Below, one piece after another: positions 7,353 through 15,806 of a DNA stretch of 64,000 bases. Source of the DNA: Alteromonas ponticola (lineage in GTDB: Bacteria > Pseudomonadota > Gammaproteobacteria > Enterobacterales > Alteromonadaceae). The stretch spans positions 55,016 to 119,015 of the forward strand of contig NZ_JAATNW010000009.1 in NCBI RefSeq assembly GCF_012911815.1. The letters are read 5' to 3'. Under the pieces are notes generated by a model. It ran no database searches. It had not been told where the DNA came from and saw only the letters and a list, made by a program, of their open reading frames with translations. Position 1 is the stretch's first letter, and every line of letters begins with the position of its first letter. The position numbers were made by a program, and so were the translations under genes.

Positions 7353-9560
7353 TTACTGCTGAGGATTGAGATTACGATTGAAGAAATTGGTAATCGTTTT
7401 GTACAGGTGAATGCCGGTGGCTTTTCCCTTGATACTATGCTTTTTGCCAGGATAGTCCATGGTTTCAAATGGAATCGCCAGATCTTGTAAGTGCTTATAG
7501 AGACGGGTGCTGTGAGTGAACAGCACGTTGTCATCTGCCATTCCATGATAGATCAGCAGTGGCCCTTTCAGGTTTTCAGCATAGGGAAACACGGATGCGT
7601 CGGTATAAGCCTGATCGTCGGTTTGTGGGTTACCCATGTAGCGTTCAGTATAATGGGTGTCATACATACGCCAGTCAGTTACCGGTGCACCAGACACACC
7701 CGCTGCAAAATAATCAGGCGCTTTGAACATAGTCATGAGTGTCATGTAACCACCGTAACTGTGACCATGCACACCAATCCGCTCAGCGTCAACATAAGGT
7801 AACGTGCGTAAAAACTCTACACCGGCCACCTGATCATCTACTTCGATGGAACCCATTTTTTTATAAATCGGATCTTCGAACGCTTTGCCGCGATAGTTGG
7901 AACCCCGGTTATCGACACTGAATACCACATAACCCTGGTCAACCCAGTGCTGCATGAGTAAACCACGACCCCCATACCACTTATTTTGTACCACTTGTGC
8001 ATGTGGGCCACCATATAAAAACACGATGGCAGGGCGCTTCTTATCAAGGTTTTCAGGTTTGAATATGCGATAGTGCAGGGTAGCGTTATCTTTAGTCTGG
8101 AAAGTGCCAAACTCAGGTTTTGTCCATCCTGCCATATAGGGGGTCAATGGATGCGCGTCGTCCAGCTTGTTTTCTTCAAGCCAGGTAATTTGGTTACCGT
8201 CGGCTTTGTGCAAGCTGACCTGCGGCGGGCGGTTGACGGTTGAAAAACTATCTACGTAAACACCGGCATCTGAGCTGAATTCAACATCGTGAAACCCATC
8301 TTCAGAGGTAATACGCGAAATTTTGCCGCCGGCAAGTGGAACAGAGTAAAGGTGGCTTTCAATGGGCGTATCTTTGCGGCCGGTAAAATAGACCATCCCT
8401 TTCTTTTCGTTGATGGCTTCGAGCTTATCTACGACCCACTCACCCTGAGTAAGCTGGCGCACCTGCTTGCCGTCATTATCCATCAGGTAAAGGTGTTTGA
8501 AACCATCTTTTTCCGAGGCCCAGATAAACTGCGGTGACTGTTTCAAAAAGCTTAAATCATCATGCAGGTTGACCCAGGTGTTGCTTTGCTCGCGAAGTAA
8601 CACTTTCTGGGATTCTGCCTTAACATTATAAGCACGTAATTCAAGTTGTTGTTGATCGCGGCTTTGCCACTGGTAGGTAAACGTTTTGCTATCCGGCATC
8701 CAGTTTCCCCGAGCCAGGTAAATGTCTTCGTTCTTACCCAGATCTACCCACTGTCGCGCATTGTCTGCGATGTGCTGAATGGCCAGTGCAATTTTCACAT
8801 TGGCCTTACCCGCCGCAGGGTATTTTTGCTCAATCATTTTAATTTCATCGGCGTAAATCTCTGAGCGGGTAATCACTTCTACCGGCGATTCATCGACTTT
8901 GGTAAAGGCGATATAGCGTTCATCAGGCGACCACCAATAACCCGTCATGCGGCTCATTTCTTCCTGAGCCACAAACTCGGCCATGCCAAATTTGATATCA
9001 CCGCCACCTTCCTGTGTGATAGCAGTCTCTTTGCCAGAAGCAATATGTTTGACAAAAAGGTTCTGGTCGCGGATGTAGGAAATATAATTGCCTTTTGGCG
9101 AAAGCTTTATGTCGGTTTCAAACGCTTCAGTCTCAAGTAAACGTCGAGCCCCTTGTTCGCCCAGTTTATGGTAATAAACATCGCCGCCAAGAGGGAATAA
9201 CAGCGCTTTGCCGTCCGCTGACCATTCGTAGCTGACAATGCCAGTTCCCTTTAAACGCATGCGTTCACGACGGGCTTTTTCTTCATCGGATAATTCAACT
9301 TCACCGCTTTGCAGTGTGTCTGAATCAAACAACATGCGCGTTTTTCCGGTCGCAATGTGATATTCCCACAGGTCAAGTTTCTCATAATCTGACGTTTTGC
9401 CCTTTAAAAAAGTAACCCGCTCAGAGTCAGGTGATACTTTCAGTTTCGTAGGCGCATTACCGTCTAATGAGGGAGATTCGAATATCCGCTCAATAGTGAG
9501 TTGTTCTGCATTGGCAAACGTGGTGAGCATAATGGCTCCGCATAGTAAGGCTTTTTTCAT
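7353..9560 (-). CDS. Dipeptidyl peptidase IV (serine peptidase family S9B)
   Basis: A 735-residue periplasmic exopeptidase with signal peptide MKKALLCGAIMLTTFANA. An N-terminal eight-bladed beta-propeller is followed by an alpha/beta-hydrolase domain with the triad S601 (GHSYGG), D676 or D677 (MADDNV) and H708 (KKHS). QEEMSRMTGYWW carries the paired glutamates that bind the substrate amino terminus in DPP IV. It would release X-Pro dipeptides during peptide scavenging. I chose the internal Met (9560) over the upstream ATG at 9584 because it gives a clean signal peptide. It is monocistronic. Confidence 0.95.
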   Translation of the reverse strand: MKKALLCGAIMLTTFANAEQLTIERIFESPSLDGNAPTKLKVSPDSERVTFLKGKTSDYEKLDLWEYHIATGKTRMLFDSDTLQSGEVELSDEEKARRERMRLKGTGIVSYEWSADGKALLFPLGGDVYYHKLGEQGARRLLETEAFETDIKLSPKGNYISYIRDQNLFVKHIASGKETAITQEGGGDIKFGMAEFVAQEEMSRMTGYWWSPDERYIAFTKVDESPVEVITRSEIYADEIKMIEQKYPAAGKANVKIALAIQHIADNARQWVDLGKNEDIYLARGNWMPDSKTFTYQWQSRDQQQLELRAYNVKAESQKVLLREQSNTWVNLHDDLSFLKQSPQFIWASEKDGFKHLYLMDNDGKQVRQLTQGEWVVDKLEAINEKKGMVYFTGRKDTPIESHLYSVPLAGGKISRITSEDGFHDVEFSSDAGVYVDSFSTVNRPPQVSLHKADGNQITWLEENKLDDAHPLTPYMAGWTKPEFGTFQTKDNATLHYRIFKPENLDKKRPAIVFLYGGPHAQVVQNKWYGGRGLLMQHWVDQGYVVFSVDNRGSNYRGKAFEDPIYKKMGSIEVDDQVAGVEFLRTLPYVDAERIGVHGHSYGGYMTLMTMFKAPDYFAAGVSGAPVTDWRMYDTHYTERYMGNPQTDDQAYTDASVFPYAENLKGPLLIYHGMADDNVLFTHSTRLYKHLQDLAIPFETMDYPGKKHSIKGKATGIHLYKTITNFFNRNLNPQQ

Positions 9561-9742
9561 TCTAATATCGTCTTGTTGATGCAAAGTAATTAGTAATAAC
9601 TAAATAAGTAAAAAGTAAAAAGTAGATAGATTATATTAAATCGTTTTATTATGTGATCTGTTCACGTAATAAGTGTGCAGGTCTAAATAAGCAAAAACGC
9701 ACAACAAATTTATCGTTATTGTTGGCAATAGGATGGCATAAG

Positions 9743-10381
9743 GTGGCGCAATTTAAAACGGCATTGGTCCTGGGAGCAACAGGATTGGTCGGAAAAGCAC
9801 TAATCAGGCAACTACAAAACGATCCGCGATACAAGCAGGTCACTTGTTTGGTTCGCCGTCCTATGCCTCTGTCACTGGTAGCCCATGAACAAAAAAAAGT
9901 GAATTGGCTGGTCATTAATTTTGACGCTCTGCAAGAGTACGAAGGCTATTTCAAAGTTGACCACGTGTATTGTTGCTTAGGCACTACCATTCAAAAGGCG
10001 GGTAGTCAGGAAGCGTTCCGCAAAGTCGATTTTGAATACGTTCATGTAGCAGCGCAGCTTGCTCGAGCACAGCGCTGCAAAAGTTTCGTGTGGATTTCGT
10101 CTATTGGCGCTAACGCTAAGAGCAGCAATTTTTATCTGCGGGTTAAAGGTGAATTAGAGAACGCGATTATGGGGATGTCACAACTGAAAAATGCTTCAGC
10201 GGTGCGCCCTTCATTGTTGCTTGGCGAACGGCACGAGAATCGGCCGTTGGAAGATATTGCACAAACGATAGCCCCCGTTCTGGGGATGTTGCTGATGGGA
10301 CCGTTAAAAAAATATCGACCTGTCTCAGCCATAGAGGTAGCGCATAAAATGATAAAACTTCAGGTCTTTGATGACGATTAA
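9743..10381 (+). CDS. NAD(P)-binding Rossmann-fold oxidoreductase, HTATIP2/YbjT-like
   Basis: A 212-residue atypical short-chain dehydrogenase starting FKTALVLGATGLVGKAL with the GxxGxxG nucleotide-binding loop. WISSIGANAKSSNFYLRVKGELE has the Y-x3-K arrangement, and VRPSLLLGER follows. I chose the GTG at 9743, with AGGA upstream, because the frame extends a further 30 residues of poor quality before the Rossmann fold. It overlaps the start of trmN6 by 11 bases. Substrate unknown. Confidence 0.8.
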   Translation: MAQFKTALVLGATGLVGKALIRQLQNDPRYKQVTCLVRRPMPLSLVAHEQKKVNWLVINFDALQEYEGYFKVDHVYCCLGTTIQKAGSQEAFRKVDFEYVHVAAQLARAQRCKSFVWISSIGANAKSSNFYLRVKGELENAIMGMSQLKNASAVRPSLLLGERHENRPLEDIAQTIAPVLGMLLMGPLKKYRPVSAIEVAHKMIKLQVFDDD

Positions 10382-11120
10382 ACGCACTGTGTTTCAGTGT
10401 AAGCAGTTTGCGGTCGACCAACATCAATGCGCGATGAAGGTCAATACGGATAGTCTGGTGTTAGGCAGCTGGGCAAATCCTGCGCTAACTGAAGGGCCTA
10501 TACTGGACATAGGCACGGGCAGCGGCATATTGGCATTAATGATGGCGCAAAAATCGAAAGTCGCACAGATTGACGCCATTGAAATTGATGAGCTGGCCGC
10601 AGAGCAAGCAAAACGTAATTTTGACGCGTCTCCCTGGGCGCGTCGCCTAAACGCAGTTCATGGCGATTTAATGCACTTTAAACCAGCGTATCCGTATGCA
10701 TCCATTATCGCCAACCCCCCTTATTTTGCGTCACCTACGCTTCACACAAATGCGTATACGCAGTTAACCCCACAGCGAAAGCTGGCAAGAATTGACGGTG
10801 GGCTATCGATTTCCACAGTAATGGGGTGGGTTGCGCAGTATCTCTCCCAAACCGGCTTTTTTTACTGCCTGTATCCTGCAGCCAGGCGAGCAGAAGTTGT
10901 TTCTCTTGCCAATGCCGTCAATCTGATTTGTGAGGCAGAGTTAGCCATACAACACAACGAGTTGAAGCCTGCTCATGTGGTCGCATTCAAATTTCGTCAA
11001 TCCGAAAACCGGCATAAACAGTATCAAATACACAGGCAAACATTAATTATCAGAAATCAGCAAGCGCAATATAGTCAGGAATTTAAAACGCTGTGCAGGG
11101 AGTTTTATCTGCACTTTTAA
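10371..11120 (+). CDS. trmN6: tRNA1(Val) (adenine(37)-N6)-methyltransferase
   Basis: A 249-residue class I SAM methyltransferase matching E. coli YfiC (245 residues). SAM motif I is DIGTGSG (46-52), and the amino-methylating motif NPPYF begins at N115. It makes m6A37 in tRNA-Val(cmo5UAC). The ATG at 10371 follows a TTG in the same frame and gives the usual N-terminus. It overlaps the upstream oxidoreductase gene. Confidence 0.92.
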   Translation: MTIKRTVFQCKQFAVDQHQCAMKVNTDSLVLGSWANPALTEGPILDIGTGSGILALMMAQKSKVAQIDAIEIDELAAEQAKRNFDASPWARRLNAVHGDLMHFKPAYPYASIIANPPYFASPTLHTNAYTQLTPQRKLARIDGGLSISTVMGWVAQYLSQTGFFYCLYPAARRAEVVSLANAVNLICEAELAIQHNELKPAHVVAFKFRQSENRHKQYQIHRQTLIIRNQQAQYSQEFKTLCREFYLHF

Positions 11121-11149
11121 AGGCATCAAGCTACATCACGGAGGCGAGC

Positions 11150-11503
11150 ATGTTACCCGAGTGTATCGAAAAGATTGTCAAGCGGATCCAGATTCAACCC
11201 TTTCAATGGCGCGGCACCGAGTGGCGTGTACCTAAATTTCAGGTCTATGCCATCCTCCAACACCCTGTGGCAGAACGCTTTGTCTATCATGAACAACAAA
11301 AAGTAGCCATTTTGTCGCTGGGCAAGTATGATGTTCCGCTTTTTGATCCTTGCCATCATGATATGGAGTCTATGCCGGCACATGCGGTTGTGTTAAGCCA
11401 TACCAAAGGGAATCGTTTTGGCTTATTTGCGTATCCTGCCGATTTGGTGTTGAAATCATTTTCTCTGCCTAATGACCATACAATGATTAGCAAGCTTCGT
11501 TGA
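11150..11503 (+). CDS. Conserved hypothetical protein, CheW-like features uncertain
   Basis: A 117-residue soluble protein with beta-rich composition (WRVPKFQVYAI, KVAILSLGKYDVPLFDP, AVVLSHTKGNRFGLFAYPAD). The pattern of a small hydrophobic beta domain with a glycine-containing FGLFAYP strand slightly recalls CheW-like folds, but I would not assign it. The ATG at 11150 has GGAGG five bases upstream. It lies between trmN6 and ygjV, all on the plus strand. Confidence 0.7.
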   Translation: MLPECIEKIVKRIQIQPFQWRGTEWRVPKFQVYAILQHPVAERFVYHEQQKVAILSLGKYDVPLFDPCHHDMESMPAHAVVLSHTKGNRFGLFAYPADLVLKSFSLPNDHTMISKLR

Positions 11504-11536
11504 TACGTATAGTTTGAGTTTTCGTAGGGTTGGTTT

Positions 11537-12049
11537 ATGCAGTTTTGGGCTGAGGGCTTTGGCGCTCTTGCGGTAATTTTTAATTTTATTGGATATCGTC
11601 AAAATACCGTAGAACGCTACTTGGTGGTCTCAGCGGTCGCGCTTTTTTGCGTCAGCATTCATTTCTTCATGCTGGATGCGATGGCTGCGGGTATCGGATG
11701 TCTGCTGGCCAGCATCAGAAACGTCGTTGCCCTGAAAAATCGTGGCAAGGGTGTGCTGATAGGGTTTGTTGCGGCCAATCTGGCGTTTCTGGCTTATGAG
11801 TGGTTTATCCTGGATCACGACTGGTTAATATTCTTTGCTTACTCTTCCGCGCTTATTTTTACCGTAGGGTCAATTGTTCTCAGAGATGCCACGCGCATTC
11901 GTCAATGGTTTATCCTGGCAGAAATACTGGGTTTAATTTACGCAATTGCTGTTGGCAGTATATTTGGAACAATTTTTAACATCACTAACCTCACTAGCAT
12001 CATCACCAAGCTGGTGCAGGACAAAAAGCTCAAAACTGATTCGCTGTGA
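11537..12049 (+). CDS. ygjV: YgjV-family inner membrane protein
   Basis: A 170-residue protein with five or six membrane helices and the family features GALAVIFNFIGYRQNT near the start and ITNLTSIITKLVQDKK at the end. The function of YgjV is not known. It is the last gene of a plus-strand run and converges on the polysaccharide operon, with 40 bases between stop codons. Confidence 0.85.
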   Translation: MQFWAEGFGALAVIFNFIGYRQNTVERYLVVSAVALFCVSIHFFMLDAMAAGIGCLLASIRNVVALKNRGKGVLIGFVAANLAFLAYEWFILDHDWLIFFAYSSALIFTVGSIVLRDATRIRQWFILAEILGLIYAIAVGSIFGTIFNITNLTSIITKLVQDKKLKTDSL

Positions 12050-12089
12050 TGTGTGAGTGAGCGTCACGGCGGATGGGTATAAACACCCC

Positions 12090-13397
12090 TTATAATTTTT
12101 CTTTTTTGGCGATGCGTGAAACCTTCCAGGGATTCCACGGGTCGTCGTATGACGTTTTGTGAAGAAATTCCATCAGATAGGCATACGTTCTCACGGCACG
12201 TAAATATAGTCCGGTGTAAAATGGCATCAGCGGAAGGAAAAAAGGTGTTAATCCGTCAATCGTCCGGTAGGAAGGTGCGATCAATGTTCTGGCGATGACA
12301 AACTGGACAATATTGGCGATAAAGTACAAAAAGTAGTTAATGATAAACACGTAGCCGAGGTAACTGGGTGCTGTATACAGCATGTAAACCACGTAGACTA
12401 TCCATTTGAAATCGAAAAAAACGTTAAAAACAATGTTTTCGATAATTGAGAAAAATGATGAGCTGCGAAAATTAGCCGAGGGGGCTAACATGTTTAAATG
12501 TTTTCGCAATCTGAAGCGGACCAGCGAGCGATCCCAGCGATAGCGTTGTCGGCGTAGGTTGGTGAACCTGGATGGGACATTGGTGTAACACACAGCGTGA
12601 ACCGCATGCACAACACGGTATCCCAGCTTTCTGATCTTAAGCGTAATGTCGCCGTCCAGACCGGGCCCTACGTCCCAGCCGTACACCTGGTCAAGTACGT
12701 CTCGTCTGAAGGCGCCATGAGCGCCTGAAATAATGCGTAAAATACCCAGTTCAGAAGCCGCAACGCGTCCTGCGCTAATCGTTTTGATATATTCGATGGT
12801 TTGCAAACGCGTAGCAAAACTGGCATCTTCATTGGCTACCCGCACGTCCCCTCCTACAGCACCCACACTGGCATCCAGATAGAAAGGCAATAGAATTTGC
12901 TCGATGGCATCGGCAGCCAGATGGGAGTCTGCATCTATATGAACTATAAATTTACCTTGCGAGAAACGTAATGCGGTATTCGCGCCGGATGCCTTACCCC
13001 CTCTGACCTCATTTCTGAAAAAACGATCAATTTTGCCTTGCTTTAACAGTTGTCGGCAAATGAGTGCTGTATTGTCGTCGGAGCCGTCATCCACAATGAT
13101 AAGCTCAAAGTTCTGGTACGTTTGATGGGTTAGCGAGTTGGCAAGGGCTGGGATGTGCTTTCCTTCATTCTTTCCCGGCACAATTATCGAAACGAGCGGG
13201 CGTTCCATAAAAAGCTGATGACGCGCGCTAGCGCGTTGCTGTCTTCTGCGTTTGCGTTTAAACAAAAATTTACCGATTAACAGCGACTCGATAATAACGT
13301 AACGCAGCATGTCCAACAGAAAGAAAGGCCAGAAATAGGCTAAAACCTGTGCGAGGGTCAGATTCTGGACAAACGCGAACAGGCCCTCAAGGCTCAT
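12090..13397 (-). CDS. Processive family 2 glycosyltransferase (polysaccharide synthase)
   Basis: A 435-residue membrane GT2. One helix near 18-42 precedes a cytoplasmic catalytic domain with VDDGSDD (D103/D104), the DxD-type DAD (155-157), GLDGD (247-250) at the usual TED position, and the processive-synthase motif Q284-R-Y-R-W288. Three or four helices follow (about 312-395). This matches PgaC, hyaluronan- or cellulose-synthase-like enzymes that polymerise and extrude a glycan. No PilZ domain is attached. It is the last gene of a four-gene operon, overlapping the TackOD1 gene by four bases. The sugar is not predictable. Confidence 0.92.
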   Translation of the reverse strand: MSLEGLFAFVQNLTLAQVLAYFWPFFLLDMLRYVIIESLLIGKFLFKRKRRRQQRASARHQLFMERPLVSIIVPGKNEGKHIPALANSLTHQTYQNFELIIVDDGSDDNTALICRQLLKQGKIDRFFRNEVRGGKASGANTALRFSQGKFIVHIDADSHLAADAIEQILLPFYLDASVGAVGGDVRVANEDASFATRLQTIEYIKTISAGRVAASELGILRIISGAHGAFRRDVLDQVYGWDVGPGLDGDITLKIRKLGYRVVHAVHAVCYTNVPSRFTNLRRQRYRWDRSLVRFRLRKHLNMLAPSANFRSSSFFSIIENIVFNVFFDFKWIVYVVYMLYTAPSYLGYVFIINYFLYFIANIVQFVIARTLIAPSYRTIDGLTPFFLPLMPFYTGLYLRAVRTYAYLMEFLHKTSYDDPWNPWKVSRIAKKEKL

Positions 13398-14806
13398 TTA
13401 TGGTTTACCTTTAACGCATTCTCCAGCATCAGGTTTAAATCGCTTTCACTGTCAATTCGGTGAACGCGAGTCAAAATGCCCACCGAAAGCTTGGCCGCCA
13501 GATTCGCTGCAAACAAATCCTGAATAGCCGTTTTTAAGCGATTAAGCGCAAGATTGGCGTTTTCTTCAGATGTTTCTGTCATCAGTATAATAAATACGCT
13601 CTCGTTCAATGCCGAGATAACATCGGATTCTCTGAAAACGGATTTAAATACCGCGCTGATTTCTTTAAACAATTGCTCGGTACGTTTGCCCAGACGATGA
13701 AAAATACTGTCCAGATTTTCAAAGTAAATTGTGGCCACGCAGCTGGTGGATTTTTTGTAGCGGCCAATGCGTGCTTTTTCTATATGAATGAAACTTTTAA
13801 ATTCACGATGGCTGTAGAGTTGCAAATCAGTCTGTAGAATGGAGGTGAACAATGCATCGAGGCCATAAAGCGCCGCGTTTAAACCGATGGCACTAAGCTC
13901 GTATGCGTAAATATCGGCCACATTGACATCATCAATGTTCGCTTCACTTTCGCAGGAGTAACACTGGACTTTCAGTACCGGGTCCTGAAATTGCAAAGTG
14001 CATTGCCGGCACTGGTAAACAACCGAAGGCTTGTCGTAGTCAACGCCGATGTGTTTGAGGCGCTCATCACATTTTGGGCAAACCAGCTGATTATTGCGCT
14101 CAAAATTCGACAAATTATCCACGTGACCACATTTAAAGTGATGCACCAGCTCTTCTTTCTTTAAGTTTTCGGCACCACAGTCGGTGCAGGTTTCAATGAA
14201 ATTTAAGAATGCTCCGTCACAGGTAGGGCAAAAATGGGCGCGTTTGAAAAATTCGCGGCCAAGAAACTGCTGTTTATGCAGAAAATCCAGACTGTTTTTG
14301 GGGCTATCATCATTGCGTTCGAATAACCCTTCAATCGCAGGATACACAAAGCCATTATTATTGTGTGGGGTTAATATAGGTTCCAAGCGTTTGTTACGAC
14401 TTGCCATCAGGCGCAGAATTTTAAACGGAATGCTGCTATCAGCGGTGTCCTTATCCAGATTGGGAACGCGCTCTAACCATTGAGCGACACGTTCAAATAA
14501 CGCACTCTTGGTGGTTGAGGCGCTCACTAGTTGGGAAGCGGACACACACTCATCGAATTGTTTTTGCAAAGAGGCAGGTGGCTTTTCTGTCTCGTAAATC
14601 AGGGCCAGCGGCATCAGATATATGCGGGGATGGGGATGTTGTCGAATACGCTGAACCCAATGATGCAGTTTGCCCTTGTTACTGTGTGTGTAATGCAATA
14701 CGGCACCTTTGACGGTTGCAGTATCGTCCAGCAGATCATCTATCGATAACGTCTCAATACTGGGAAGGATGAAGGATGCTTCGCTTGTTAATCCGTAAAT
14801 TTTCAT
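13394..14806 (-). CDS. TackOD1 zinc-cluster protein with degenerate GGDEF domain, candidate c-di-GMP receptor
   Basis: A 470-residue cytoplasmic protein. Residues 1-110 look like a receiver-like alpha/beta region. Residues 190-290 form a TackOD1-type metal cluster: C193/C196, C207/C210, C226 with H228, C243/C246, C266/C269 and C282/C285. Residues 345-470 form a GGDEF domain in which the signature is NESVF (401-405), so no cyclase activity is expected. However, R392-E-S-D395 stands exactly five residues before it, the spacing of the allosteric RxxD I-site. By analogy with PelD, I infer c-di-GMP binding that gates the glycosyltransferase encoded immediately downstream. It lies one base from the HlyD gene. 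Confidence 0.85.
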   Translation of the reverse strand: MKIYGLTSEASFILPSIETLSIDDLLDDTATVKGAVLHYTHSNKGKLHHWVQRIRQHPHPRIYLMPLALIYETEKPPASLQKQFDECVSASQLVSASTTKSALFERVAQWLERVPNLDKDTADSSIPFKILRLMASRNKRLEPILTPHNNNGFVYPAIEGLFERNDDSPKNSLDFLHKQQFLGREFFKRAHFCPTCDGAFLNFIETCTDCGAENLKKEELVHHFKCGHVDNLSNFERNNQLVCPKCDERLKHIGVDYDKPSVVYQCRQCTLQFQDPVLKVQCYSCESEANIDDVNVADIYAYELSAIGLNAALYGLDALFTSILQTDLQLYSHREFKSFIHIEKARIGRYKKSTSCVATIYFENLDSIFHRLGKRTEQLFKEISAVFKSVFRESDVISALNESVFIILMTETSEENANLALNRLKTAIQDLFAANLAAKLSVGILTRVHRIDSESDLNLMLENALKVNHK

Positions 14807-14807
14807 G

Positions 14808-15806
14808 CTACTGCACTCCTTCCACTAGTACCTGAAATTGATTAAAGCGTGCCCACTTTTGTGCTTCAACTGCATCGACAGGGACTAAAGTTACTCTTAG
14901 CTGCGGCAAAACCGGGCGGTAACCGTCATATTCGAGCTGCTGGCGACCACTGGCCGAGGACGAAATCTGAGTGACCTTGCCGCTGGAGTTACTCTCATCG
15001 GGCAAAACAATGGAAAGCGTATCACCAATGGTCAAATCATCAAATTCACTGACTTCCAGATAAGCCGTGAGGGTCAGTTGTGGGGCTTCTGGCGTCAGTG
15101 TCAGCAAGGTTTCACCGGCTTTTACTGCATCACCCTTCACTACCGCCAGTGTGGCAATGGTTCCAGACTGGTTGGCCATTATGGATCGTGGACGGCAACG
15201 TTCCGGTTGAATGGGAGGGGTAAGCTCTGTGAGTTCCTGGTAGCGACTTTCCAGCGCATTAATTTTCTGCCTTTCCATTTTAATTTCCGCTTCCTGCTTG
15301 GCCAGGACTACGCGTAATTTGTCGCTGTCATGATTTAACGGTGCGCTGATCTCCAGTGCTCGTTTTAGTTTTCTGTCTTGCGCTTGCAGGCGTTGAAATT
15401 CCTGCTGGTCGATCTGGTGTTCGTCGATTAACAGTTGTAAGGCAAACCGAGCGTCTTGTATTCGGTACCGTAACGCTCTTTCATCTTTGGTATTGTCTTC
15501 TGGTTCGCAGTTTTCCGCGGGCGAAATGGTACCAATAATGTCCCCTCGCGAAACCGCTTGGCCTAAGCGTTTGTCAAACTGGGTCAGTAATCCTGAATAA
15601 GGTGATTTTACCGCCACAGATTCGGTTTCAATGACTCCGGCAGTTTGAATCGTGAACGCCTGTTTCAATAAAAAATAGACAACATAAGCACAGATGCCGA
15701 GCAAAAAGATTATATAAAGCCATTGGGTGATAATCGGGGTCTTCTTTCTGGGTGGTTGCGAATACGGTGCCGCATTCAGAACACTTTTTTTATTGTGAAG
15801 TTTCAT
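14808..15806 (-). CDS. HlyD-family periplasmic adaptor (membrane fusion protein)
   Basis: A 332-residue adaptor: short cytoplasmic N-terminus rich in Lys/Pro, one membrane helix (about 25-48), a first lipoyl half-motif (VAVKSPYSGLLTQFDKRLGQAVSRGDII), a coiled-coil hairpin (about 105-190), the second lipoyl half (SGTIATLAVVKGDAVKAGETLLTL) and a C-terminal beta-barrel. Such proteins bridge an inner-membrane machine to a TolC-type channel. There is no ABC or MFS exporter nearby; the only inner-membrane partner in the operon is the GT2, so it probably guides the nascent glycan. It overlaps the upstream TolC-like gene by four bases. Confidence 0.92.
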   Translation of the reverse strand: MKLHNKKSVLNAAPYSQPPRKKTPIITQWLYIIFLLGICAYVVYFLLKQAFTIQTAGVIETESVAVKSPYSGLLTQFDKRLGQAVSRGDIIGTISPAENCEPEDNTKDERALRYRIQDARFALQLLIDEHQIDQQEFQRLQAQDRKLKRALEISAPLNHDSDKLRVVLAKQEAEIKMERQKINALESRYQELTELTPPIQPERCRPRSIMANQSGTIATLAVVKGDAVKAGETLLTLTPEAPQLTLTAYLEVSEFDDLTIGDTLSIVLPDESNSSGKVTQISSSASGRQQLEYDGYRPVLPQLRVTLVPVDAVEAQKWARFNQFQVLVEGVQ

